From positions 6,290,058-6,354,057 of the forward strand of contig JAJHZJ010000121.1 of assembly GCA_023548195.1 (NCBI GenBank): a stretch of 64,000 nucleotides of DNA, read 5' to 3'. A program made the position numbers and the translations under genes. Below, in pieces: positions 55,881 to 64,000 of this stretch. The notes under the pieces were generated by a model that had not been told where the DNA came from, did no database searches, and saw only the letters and a program-made list of their open reading frames with translations. Source of the DNA: Bettongia penicillata ogilbyi. Its lineage: Eukaryota; Chordata; Mammalia; Diprotodontia; Potoroidae. The first letter of the stretch is position 1. Every line of letters begins with the position of its first letter.

Positions 55881-55959
55881 ATATTGACTAGGTTAATTAG
55901 ATAGAATGGAAGTTTTATATTGGGAAGAATGACAGAAAAGGTTTGCTCTTTAGAATAAG

Positions 55960-56340
55960 AAAATCTTAGAGCTCGAGGGACCTCAGAGTTCACCTAGTCC
56001 AAGCTATCATCGAGACAGCTATTGAATTCCTTCTACAACAAAGAGCCCTGATTTTAAAGCTATAAGACCTGAATTCAAGTCCCACATCCTATAATTATCC
56101 CCTAGTTGACCTTAGACAAGTTATTAAATCTCCCTAGGCCCCTGTTTCCTCATCTGGAAAATTAGTGGGTTAGACTAAATAACCCTTGAATTCCCTTTTA
56201 GTTCTAGAGCTATAATCCAAAAATGGTTGTCCAGTATCTGCTTAAAGGAAAAGACTTCACTACCTCTCTTAGCAAGCCATTACATCTTTAAAAAGCGATA
56301 AATTTTGGGAAGCTTTTTCAGCCTTCAACTGAACATTAAA
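55960..56340 (-). mobile_element. CR1/L3 3' end split by a SINE
   Basis: GAGCTCGAGGGACCTCAGAG and CACCTAGTCCAAGCTATCAT on the left and ATGGTTGTCCAGTATCTGCT, CACTACCTCTCTTAGC on the right are consecutive parts of the antisense CR1 3' end. Confidence 0.65.
56036..56215 (+). mobile_element. CORE-SINE inserted in CR1 tail
   Basis: AGAGCCCTGATTTTAAAGCT, GACCTTAGACAAGTTATTAA and CCCCTGTTTCCTCATCTGGA, flanked by CR1 on both sides. Confidence 0.7.
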
Positions 56341-56354
56341 GTATGCTTTCATCT

Positions 56355-56470
56355 TTTCATTGTAAAGCAAATATTAAGTATATATTATTTGCAAGGCACA
56401 GCAAATTTTTTTAAAAGCCTTACCATCTAGCAGGGTAGATGATATACACACAAATAAAATGCATATAATG
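56355..56470 (-). mobile_element. Antisense L2 3' end, decayed
   Basis: ATATTATTTGCAAGGCACAG and CTTACCATCTAGCAGGGTAG. Confidence 0.45.
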
Positions 56471-56599
56471 TAAGTTCCATGAGGAGATGAGTTGGGTTTG
56501 TTTTTTTTTTTGCTTTGTGGGCATCTACTAGGCATAAAAATCAGTGTTTGTTGAACTGAAATTATTACTATATAAGGTAAAATATATGTGCCTGATAAT

Positions 56600-56840
56600 G
56601 ACTGCTGAAGTAGGCTCTTAATTTGATCTCCACCTATTCTCTACATTGTTGCTAAAAATTTTGCAGCTCAAGATTCTTCAAAGGCTCCCTATTGTCTCTA
56701 CCATAAAATACAACTTTTCAGTTTACCTCTGAAAACCCTTCATAGCCTGGTTCCAGATTACTTATTTTTTTAATGCTTCCCCTTTACGGATTCAAAATTC
56801 CAGCCTACTACTTCCATATCCTGCCTCCCTGCCTGCGTAC
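56600..56840 (+). mobile_element. L2 internal fragment
   Basis: GGCTCCCTATTGTCTCTACC, AAACCCTTCATAGCCTGGTT and CCAGATTACTTA match the L2 block before the 3' UTR. Confidence 0.6.
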
Positions 56841-56869
56841 AGATTGTTCAACTTGACTAAAAAGAAGGC

Positions 56870-57200
56870 AAAATGAAAAAAAAATTCATACAGAACCCCT
56901 ATATTACAAAAGTACAGCCAAGTAAAACAAATTTTCAAGTTGGCCACATCCAAAAATACATTTCTTATTCTGTATATTAGTCTGTCATCTCTCTGTCATG
57001 TGATGCAAGATTGATATTAAAAAAAGTATACATTTTTCTATAGGTTCTACTCATTTCACTCTGTATCACTTCATATAATTCTTTCCATGTCTCTGGAACC
57101 ATCTCTTTCTCCACATCCTTCAGCACAATAGCATTCCATTACATTCCTACACCACAATTTGTTCAGTCATTCCCTAATAGCATTCCCATGAATAAGAATA
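56870..57200 (-). mobile_element. Antisense L1 3' UTR fragment
   Basis: ATAGGTTCTACTCATTTCAC, ATAGCATTCCATTACATTCC and ACCACAATTTGTTCAGTCAT are the reversed L1 3' UTR. The left 150 bp is an inverted copy of 57480-57640. Confidence 0.7.
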
Positions 57201-57274
57201 TACACCCCTTCTCAAAAACCTCCAGTGGTTCCCAGTTAAATACACTATTTTGTGTTTGATTTTGGTCTGGACCT

Positions 57275-57420
57275 GGAGTTCCTGTTAAGAAGGAAGTTCC
57301 ATCTAGCAACGCAGATTACAACTATCCTGAAACTTAGAGTTTTAGAAATCTGCCTAGTCACTGAGAGGCTTAATGACTTGTCCAGGGTCACACAATCAGG
57401 AGGTATGTGTAAAAATGAAT
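57275..57420 (-). mobile_element. Antisense MAR-type SINE
   Basis: TAGCAACGCAGATTACAACT, TAGTCACTGAGAGGCTTAAT and TTGTCCAGGGTCACACAATC. Confidence 0.6.
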
Positions 57421-57479
57421 AATTCTGAAAGTCTTAAGAACTCTAATCAATTAAGTGATCAACCATGATTCAAGAAAAT

Positions 57480-57716
57480 TGAGAAATAAAGAAGAATGCT
57501 GCTTATAACATGACAGAAATATGAAATTAAGACTAAGGAATGTATTCTTGGTTGTGACCAAAGTGGGAATTTGTTTTACTTGGTGGTACTTATGTAATAT
57601 AGGGGTTCTGTAGGGTTTTTTCTTTCTTTTTTAATGGATGAAGAGAGTTAGAAAGGGAGAAAAAAATGAATGCTTGAAAATTTAAAAAATAAATAATAAT
57701 TTTTTAAAAAAATTAT
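57480..57716 (+). mobile_element. Sense L1 3' end with A-rich tail
   Basis: CAAAGTGGGAATTTGTTTTA and AATATAGGGGTTCTGTAGGG are complementary to 56889-56935. It ends in AAAAAATAAATAATAATTTT-type sequence, as expected for a L1 terminus. Confidence 0.6.
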
Positions 57717-57719
57717 TTT

Positions 57720-58110
57720 GACAGCTATGTGAGGGACATCTAGGAGAAGAGAGCACCTGGAGTTAAGGAAAGGAATTAAGAGGCCACTACAATTTTATTG
57801 GGAGAGGGCAATGAATTCAAGTGTCATTATGCAGTTAGAATTGACAAGACTTGAAAACTAGATACAGGACATGAAGCAAAGGAGTGAGTAAAAGATGATT
57901 CCACAGTTAGAAACCTGTGTGACAGTGCATATTACTATGAAATGTTGAGTCTTAGTGATTAGCTATGTTCAAATATATATGCCTTGAATAAGTTTTAAAT
58001 CCCAGAGATTTTTCTTTAGTCATATGGCTGGGCAAAAAATAGGTCTAGAGGAGAAGCAGGTTAAGGAAAAATATAATCAGTTTCATTTGGGACATGTTGA
58101 TAGGACATAC
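57720..58110 (-). mobile_element. Antisense L2, internal part
   Basis: GAATTGACAAGACTTGAAAA, AAAAGATGATTCCACAGTTA and TTTGGGACATGTTGATAGGA: reversed L2 ORF2-end text, colinear with 53.9-54.3 kb. Confidence 0.6.
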
Positions 58111-58169
58111 AGGTGGAACGGTACTGAGGGCAGGCACCTAGTGATACAGGAATAGTGATAAGGAGAAAG

Positions 58170-59195
58170 AATACGCTTACAAGTTATGAAGAAATAGAAA
58201 TCACATGCAGTCTCTAGAAAAATCAGGAAAGGCCTCATAAAGGACATGGTATTTAAGGTAAGCTTTGAAGGATGGGTAGAATTTTTCGAGGTTAGAGGGG
58301 AAAAGCATCTTAGTTGGTGTAACAGAAAGGACCCTGGCATACACAGTGGAGGGGCTTGCTGTACAGGTTCTTAGAACTGCTTTCCTGAAAGGAAAGCAAC
58401 TTTTGAGGGGTCAACAATCTACTTTAACCAAGCACATATATTATTTACTTAATTTAGTGAAAAAAGTTAGCAGCCTGAACTTCAGAGAAAATACAAACAG
58501 AAATTAGAAACAGAAAGAACAACAGACAGGGTTTCCAACATAGGCATATACATCATTACTAGAGAAAGAAGCACCAACATCTGGATTTTTTAAGTGGGGG
58601 GGGGAGGTTTCTTAAAACAACTGCCCACAGTCTCATCTGGCACATGAACCTTCTACCCAAAAATAAGCCCCAAAGCAAGACCTCACCTAAGAGTATATAT
58701 ACTCTTTATGGGGCTGGAAGGCAGAATGCCGGTGATCTTGTACTTCATTAGAAATTAGCAAAAGGTGTCTGAGGCCTATTAATGAGCAGGGAATATCTTT
58801 AACTCTTCCCCCCACCCACCATTAACCTTACGTTAACCTTACTGTATGTGAAACAATATAAGCAAAAACCCAAGACCAAAAAGTCTAGGTCCTATTCATT
58901 AAACAATGACCAGTATAATTGGATTAGGTATTTAGTAAAGTCTTAAGAGAGTATCTGAAATGATAGGTGACCCAGAGCAGGGTCGGATTTTTATTGCAAA
59001 GTTGGGGTGACTGGGCCTTATCTGGTAGGCAGTAAGGAGCCACTACATATCATTGAGCAGGGGAGAGACGATCAAAGTAGATTTAAGAAAGATTCATATG
59101 CAATTAAGAATTTGCTACAAACATTCTATGAAGTGAGTGGGGCCCATTCCAATAATTAAGATGTAGTGTTGCATTAAGAAGAAATGGGACAAAGG
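58170..59195 (-). mobile_element. Antisense L2, split by LTR-like repeat
   Basis: Left part 58170-58317 (GGTAAGCTTTGAAGGATGGG). Right part 59000-59195 (AGGCAGTAAGGAGCCACTAC, AGCAGGGGAGAGACGATCAA). Together they read as one reversed L2 3' half. Confidence 0.65.
58318..58999. mobile_element. LTR-like repeat, copy 2, inserted in L2
   Basis: Begins TGTAACAG. AGTTGG lies immediately before (58312-58317) and again at 59000-59005, a candidate 6-bp target duplication. Contains a palindromic TATA-like GAGTATATATACTC at about 58691-58704. Colinear with 41279-42000. No viral coding sequence. Orientation of transcription and clade are undetermined. The exact right end is ambiguous by one base, since CA sits at 58997-58998. 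Confidence 0.6.
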
Positions 59196-59224
59196 AATAT
59201 AATTTAACAAAAAAAAATTAACAA

Positions 59225-59295
59225 AATGAGAAACAAACATTTATGAAGCACTTACTGTATGTAGTGCCAAATGCTGGGGGAAAATGCAAAGTTTG
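59225..59295 (-). mobile_element. Short antisense L2 3' end
   Basis: AACATTTATGAAGCACTTAC, GTAGTGCCAAATGCTGGGGG. Confidence 0.55.
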
Positions 59296-59810
59296 GAAAA
59301 GAAGCTACTGGAATTCAGCTAGAGTTGGAATATAGAGGAAACACTAATGTTTTTATGCCAGCATTTAAGAGGAAAAAAAGTTATGTCTATACTTAGTTTA
59401 TTTTACAAATAGCATTCGAGTTCAATGATAATTATACTTTTCTTGTGGAATTAGGTTGTAAATTTTAATGCCCCCACCCAACTAATACAAGTTCTGACAA
59501 GAATGCACTATCCAGCAAAGGCTTAACTCAATAAAACCAATTTCCCCCCAAATAATAGTTTAACTGTACAACTGGAAAAGCTGCTAAGTAAAGCTTAATT
59601 GTTACCCACTGTGCATTTTTCACTTAATTGGATAAGCAGCTTCTCTCAGACCCACTCATGTAGCTATGCTCTGTGGGAGAGAATATAGGAAACTATTACA
59701 GTTGAATCAGGTTCTTTGTTTCACAAAAACGGATGTAAATTCTGATTTTATGTTCCCATAAAACTCCCATTAATCCTTCTTAAACACCTCACTGGGATGT
59801 AAAAGTCAGA
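59296..59810. other. Repeat-poor stretch, candidate conserved non-coding DNA
   Basis: AT-rich with AAGCTTAATTGTTACCC and TTTTCACTTAATTGG words. No repeat or exon recognised. Confidence 0.4.
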
Positions 59811-59814
59811 GGGT

Positions 59815-60000
59815 CATTAATTTGGAAGTGGAGGGGCTATTACAGATCATCTAATCCAATTCCCTTTATTTTACATGTAGGTCCCAAGACGTTAGGTGAC
59901 TTGTCCAGGGTCACACAGTAAGTAGCAGAGAAAAGATTCCAACCACGATCCTCTGACTCAAAATTCAACCCTCTTTCTCTGTACCATGCTACTTCCCAGG
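59815..60000 (-). mobile_element. Antisense CORE-SINE, near full length
   Basis: CAGATCATCTAATCCAATTC, GTGACTTGTCCAGGGTCACA and TTTCTCTGTACCATGCTACT. Confidence 0.75.
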
Positions 60001-60329
60001 GTTCCTGGCAAACCTGAGTTCTCAAAGGCTATTCCCATGGAGGACAAGTTCTGATAGGTTCTGGCAAGCAGGAAAAGTATCAAGTAATGGCCTGGATGCT
60101 TGTCATCTGGCAATCTGCCCAATCCAAAGAAGCTCAACCCAACCCAAAGGCTGGTCAACAGGTTTAATTTTTTTTTTTTTTTTTGGTGGCTCATGAAACT
60201 TGTAAAACTACCTGCTAAGGAAGAGATAGGTCATGATTTCTTTTGTTGTACAGAGTACTTTCACCAATTAAATTTCATATCTTTTAAAGTAAGTTCTGAT
60301 GGAAATGTTTTAAAGGGGGAAAAATAATT
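60001..60329. other. Unassigned stretch with T-run
   Basis: A poly(T) run at 60163-60184 is followed by ordinary sequence. No gene recognised. Confidence 0.35.
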
Positions 60330-60625
60330 CCATTTATCTTGTCTTTCACATTCATAATTTTGTGTTTGCTTTGAGTCTTCCCTCTCCATCACCTTTCATA
60401 ACTTTACAAAATCTGTCCATTCCATCCACATTTCTAAAATCTATCCCTTTCTTTCCATTCCTACTGCCACTATTTTATAAATAAGACTTCATTATGACCT
60501 ACTTAAAAACTAGTTACCTCTTAACAGGGCTTCTTTCCTCTATTCTCTTCCAGTGTAATCTGGCTGTTAAGCCACAGGCAAAATTAATATTTCTAATTTC
60601 CAGACATGACCACTTTACTTATTAC
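60330..60625 (+). mobile_element. L2 internal fragment
   Basis: CTGTCCATTCCATCCACATT, TTCCATTCCTACTGCCACTA and TCTTCCAGTGTAATCTGGCT: L2 block before the 3' UTR. Confidence 0.65.
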
Positions 60626-60800
60626 TACCTAGATGCAGCACAGTATAATGAGAGGAGTATTGAACCAGGTGTTAAGAGAGACTTGAGTTTAAATCCTGTT
60701 TCCCACATTTACGTGTGAGTCTGTGAGCAAGTTATTTAACCTGTTTCAGCTTCAGTTTCCTCATCTGCAAAAAGACTTATTCCTTGACCCCATGGCACTT
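60626..60800 (+). mobile_element. CORE-SINE (MIR/THER-like)
   Basis: GTATTGAACCAGGTGTTAAG, GAGTTTAAATCCTGTTTCCC and CTTCAGTTTCCTCATCTGCA. Confidence 0.7.
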
Positions 60801-60899
60801 ACACCCTATCCACTGAATGACCTAGATGCCCTCTTAATACTACTAAGTCATAAGCCTACTTTAAAACATGTATGTATGTATAGAATTAAAATGTGGACA

Positions 60900-61115
60900 T
60901 ACAATCACAGAATTTTGAAGGCTAATGTTAATCTTAGATATTAGATAATCAACTTTTCCCTTCCCAGTCTTCCACTTTATAAATAAGGAAACTGATACCT
61001 CAGAACATTAGATGGCTACCCCAAATCACTCAGCTGATAAAGCTAAGTCTAGAAGTGGAGGTCCTGTGTATCCCAAGTCAATATCCTTTCTATCACACTT
61101 CACTGCCTCAGAGGA
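60900..61115 (-). mobile_element. Antisense CORE-SINE
   Basis: CCACTTTATAAATAAGGAAA, CTACCCCAAATCACTCAGCT and CTTTCTATCACACTTCACTG. Confidence 0.65.
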
Positions 61116-62185
61116 TTTGCTGAACTTCAAATGACCAGAAACTCATTTTATGATTGCTGTCCTCTGCCTCTGCTTCCCAGAGAAGCCTTCTCTCTTTCAT
61201 CAGTGTCAAATAGCAGAAAATCCAAGGCAAACTTAAAAAATGTAAAATCCACATGCTTTGCATTGCATTTAATTCTGTCCTCTAGATACTGAACAACAGT
61301 TCAGTCTATCAGACAGAAAACTGTAAAAGAGAAAGTCTCAAAAGAGCTGGGCCCTGTTTGTCATCTCCTCAGTACCCAGAAGCCAGGGCTGGCAGGGTAC
61401 TTGGAGATCTTGAAAAGCTGTGAGACATAGGAACAAATACCAGCCCTTTAAAAAAAATCTGAATGTTCAAACGTGTGTGCATTACTATTTTTATTTCCTA
61501 ACTTCTATATCCTTAGGTGTCAGGGTACATGGCATCCTTTCCTTCCCCGTTGAAAACAGTTAACTAGAGCTCAAAAAAATATACATATTAGCAGATCACA
61601 CACTCCTATCAGTTTATCTTGTGCATACCATAAATACCAAGCACACAACAGATGGAAATGACATAAACAGCAAAATGTCTGCATTATTCATGAACTGGAA
61701 TCATAATTTGCTTGGGTTCTCTTCTATTAAGAAATATGTGCACTTATGTGTGTGTGTGTGTGTGTGTGTTTCATGTTAAGAAGCGATTTGTTAAGACAAA
61801 CATATAAATAAAGTCATAAGTCAAAGGAGGTTGGAATTTGAGGGCTGTGTTTCACCAATGAGGCAGCTTCTGGTGTTCCTGCTAACAAAAAATGAGAACT
61901 TCCTAGCCCAAATCAAGAGAATCTGACTAATTAGCAGAAAGGTCAGGTGTACAAACCATCCAATCTGAATCACATTTTCAGTAGATTTCCTTTCTGTGGA
62001 AGTGAAGTTTACATGCAGTTACTGAACCCCAAACACAGTCAAACAGTCAAAGGAAAACTATTACCTGTAGCCATAATAGGCCTACTGGGTCATTTCTTTC
62101 ACCAAATCTAAGGATTATAAGCACTTTTAAGTAGACATGAACCACAAATGCACCAGTCTACAACTAGGCAACTTTTGGGAAGCCA
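61116..62185. other. Repeat-poor stretch, about 1 kb, candidate conserved non-coding DNA
   Basis: No interspersed repeat recognised. 61640-61720 has ATTATTCATGAACTGGAATC and TAATTTGC words. One TG microsatellite. No exon. Confidence 0.4.
61746..61771. repeat. (TG)n microsatellite
   Basis: Short pure TG run. Confidence 0.9.
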
Positions 62186-62189
62186 TTGA

Positions 62190-62290
62190 AGGCAACAGCT
62201 CTTGTGGCTCAGGCTCCTCATCTATAAAATGAAAGGGTAGGATTTGATGGCCTGTCAGGTCCGTTCCAGCTCTAAAATGATGACCCCTTA
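62190..62290 (+). mobile_element. CORE-SINE 3' half
   Basis: GGCTCCTCATCTATAAAATG and GATTTGATGGCCTGTCAGGT, GTTCCAGCTCTAAAATGATG. Confidence 0.65.
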
Positions 62291-62439
62291 ATTATTTTAT
62301 TTTTTTTCTTTATAGCTCTAACTCTCAGCAAAATGCCTTACTTTTCTTCACTGGAACTGTAATTTCACTTTCAATTTCAACAAGGAAACTCTGTCAATGC
62401 AAAATCAGCCAGAACTCTAAAATTTATAGCATTAAAATA

Positions 62440-62590
62440 TTGCTTGGGGCACTGAGTGTTTAAGTGATTTTCACAACTTCATGCAGCCACCATGTGTCCA
62501 AGGCAGTAAGAGGACAAATCTCAGTCTTTCTGCCTCGGAGGCTAGTTCTCTATCCAATAAACCACAGTGCATCCCCCTGGAACCTTGGAT
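62440..62590 (-). mobile_element. Antisense MAR-type SINE
   Basis: TTGCTTGGGGCACTGAGTGT, CAGTCTTTCTGCCTCGGAGG and TCTCTATCCAATAAACCACA. Confidence 0.6.
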
Positions 62591-62639
62591 GTATTGTACA
62601 TAGTAGATTTTTACTATTCTTTGAATTGTAGAGTTAAAA

Positions 62640-62800
62640 TCAGCATAACATAGCAGAATGCACCTAGGATTTAGAGTCAAATTATCTAGGCACAAATCCA
62701 AGCTCTTTAATTTCATGCATGTATAACCCTGGGCAAGTCCTAGTCTCAATTTTCTCCTATATACAAGGTGGGTATTAAACTAGATCAGCTTTTTCTCAAG
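62640..62800 (+). mobile_element. CORE-SINE (MIR/THER-like)
   Basis: GGATTTAGAGTCAAATTATC, TATAACCCTGGGCAAGTCCT and GGTATTAAACTAGATCAG. Confidence 0.65.
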
Positions 62801-62995
62801 ATCACTTTACATTCTTAAAAATTGCTCAGAATATCCCAAAGGGCTTTTATGTAGGGTATATCTATTGATACTTACCATGTTAAAAATTAAAACATGTTTG
62901 TATTATTATGAAAATAGTTTTGACCTTGTGGACCCTCTATTCAGGGTCTCAGGGATTCCCAGGAGACTACACTCTGAGAACTGGGTTAAATGTTC
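62801..62995 (+). mobile_element. Ancient hAT-like DNA-transposon relic
   Basis: CCCAAAGGGCTTTTATGTAG, GTATATCTATTGATACTTAC, ATTATGAAAATAGTTTTGAC and CACTCTGAGAACTGGGTT resemble an old DNA-transposon family known in placental mammals. A middle section is deleted. The family name was not recalled with certainty. Confidence 0.5.
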
Positions 62996-63049
62996 TCTAA
63001 AGTCTATTTCATTTCTAAATTTCATAAAACTATTAAACTCCCAGGAGAA

Positions 63050-63120
63050 TCAGATTCTCCATCTGTGAAATGAATGGAATGGCCTAAATTATCTCTACCA
63101 TCTCTTCCAGATTTATAATT
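63050..63120 (+). mobile_element. CORE-SINE 3' end remnant
   Basis: TTCTCCATCTGTGAAATGAA and ATCTCTTCCAGATTTATAAT. Confidence 0.5.
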
Positions 63121-63239
63121 ATCTCTTTTATTGAAATATCACTTTGTAACCTCAAAAACTACTGGGTAGTGGTCAGCAATGAGGGTTAGGGCAGTGGAAA
63201 TAGTACTGATATCAAAGAATATAAGTTGAAATCATGGCA

Positions 63240-63634
63240 GGAAGGAAGAGAAGCAAAGATACTCCCATCTCCCCACTCCAATTGGCCAATGGGCACAGAA
63301 AGATAGACTATAAACAAAGGAGTCATAGATTTGTCCCTTCCCAAAACAATCCTTATTGCCTGTCACTACCCAGTTTCCATCAAGGCCAGGTCACTCATTG
63401 CCAGCTGCCCTTCATATCCCTATCACAGCTGTAGATATTCCAAAATTCCACAAAACTCTAACCTTTGAACCCACTATTTTCCTGATCAGGGACTATCTGC
63501 CCTGCCATTACTATCCAGGATACTCTGGACCTGGCCATCTGCCCTGATACTTTTTTTCTGACTCAGTACTATCTGGCCTTGCCATAGGCTATAACTTAAA
63601 AATAAACATGGAGCTTCCTTTATGAGCTCTCTTC
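63240..63634. other. Unassigned stretch, LTR-like in composition
   Basis: CAATTGGCCAATGGGCACAG (CCAAT-like) then GACTATAAAC (TATA-like), and C-rich text to GCTATAACTTAAAAATAAAC. This suggests, but does not prove, an LTR fragment. The open frames at 63234-63547 have no recognisable domain. Confidence 0.3.
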
Positions 63635-63745
63635 CCCAATCAGAATGGGAACTCCTTAACACCAAATACCTGTTTTCTATTTGTATCCCCAGGGGCTAGC
63701 ACGGTGCTTGGCACATAGCAAACAATAAATAAATGCTGTTCCTTT
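63635..63745 (+). mobile_element. L2 3' terminus
   Basis: AATGGGAACTCCTTAACACC, TTTGTATCCCCAGGGGCTAG and GTGCTTGGCACATAGCAAAC, AATAAATAAATGC. Confidence 0.8.
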
Positions 63746-63870
63746 CTATTCCATTGCTCAGTCAAGTCACAATGTCTCTGGGCTCCAGTTTTCCCTCATC
63801 TGCTAAATGAAGGAATTGAACCAGATGTTCTTCTAAGAGGTTTCTTCCAGCTCTTAAACTATGACACGAA
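63746..63870 (+). mobile_element. CORE-SINE 3' half
   Basis: CTCCAGTTTTCCCTCATCTG, GAATTGAACCAGATGTTCTT and CTTCCAGCTCTTAAACTATG. Its head may be the SINE-like piece at 63190-63240, separated by inserted DNA. Confidence 0.6.
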
Positions 63871-64000
63871 ATCAAACACAAAGTGAGGGAACTCTATTTC
63901 TTTAAAGAGGAACAAAGAAACAAAGCAAAGAATGGGAAATAGAAGTCTCCAGACTTCTTGATCTAATTTCACACGAGTCTATCTTCTTTTTGGCATTTTG

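Noticed and set aside
1..64000. Apparent bias of L2 copies to the + strand
   Set aside because: The purine-rich repeats at 53.9, 55.3, 57.7 and 58.2-59.2 kb, and several short ends at 11.5, 20.4, 36.9 and 59.2 kb, turned out to be antisense L2. The bias was an artefact of recognising the + text first.

Overview
The window looks like nuclear DNA of a marsupial: AT-rich, intergenic or deep intronic. I could not support any host protein-coding exon, tRNA, rRNA or known small RNA on either strand. The longest open frames are remnants of LINE ORFs, lie in a retroviral-LTR-like repeat, or are read-through of simple repeats. The marsupial assignment rests on repeat content: an L1 3' region of the opossum/dasyurid type, an RTE/BovB-clade LINE, tRNA-headed SINEs with an RTE-like 3' tail, a second tRNA-SINE family, a MAR-type SINE, and a deep background of L2, MIR/THER and CR1/L3 copies. 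The names come from recognising consensus-like text, not from a database search.

Layout. 1-8.5 kb: two long L2 copies on the + strand with antisense L1 3' pieces and SINEs between them. 8.9-10.9 kb: a 5'-truncated, decayed sense L1 with a 3' A-rich tail. 13.1-14.8 kb: a long CR1/L3 copy on the - strand whose reverse transcriptase can still be traced. 15.5-20.3 kb: antisense L1 pieces, L2 tails and an RTE-tailed tRNA-SINE. 21.5-23.0 kb: an RTE element whose 5' part is inverted against the rest. 23-29 kb: a dense SINE field, a decayed CR1 copy and a 270-bp GA/GACA tract. 30.8-31.5 kb: a solo-LTR-like element. 33-39 kb: SINEs, a repeat-poor stretch, and an L2 copy at 39.0-39.9 kb. 41.3 and 58.3 kb: two copies of another LTR-like repeat; the second splits an L2 copy and has a candidate target-site duplication. 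46.6-49.6 kb: several large microsatellites and a 67-bp tandem duplication. 50-64 kb: L2, L1, SINE and DNA-transposon relics with repeat-poor gaps.

No cooperating gene system is present. The most informative observations are the inverted RTE insertion, the nested LTR with possible target duplication, an inverted pair of L1 3' ends, a hairpin MITE, two perfect short hairpins, and several repeat-poor, homeodomain-motif-rich stretches that could be conserved regulatory elements. These last need alignment to other mammals before they mean anything.
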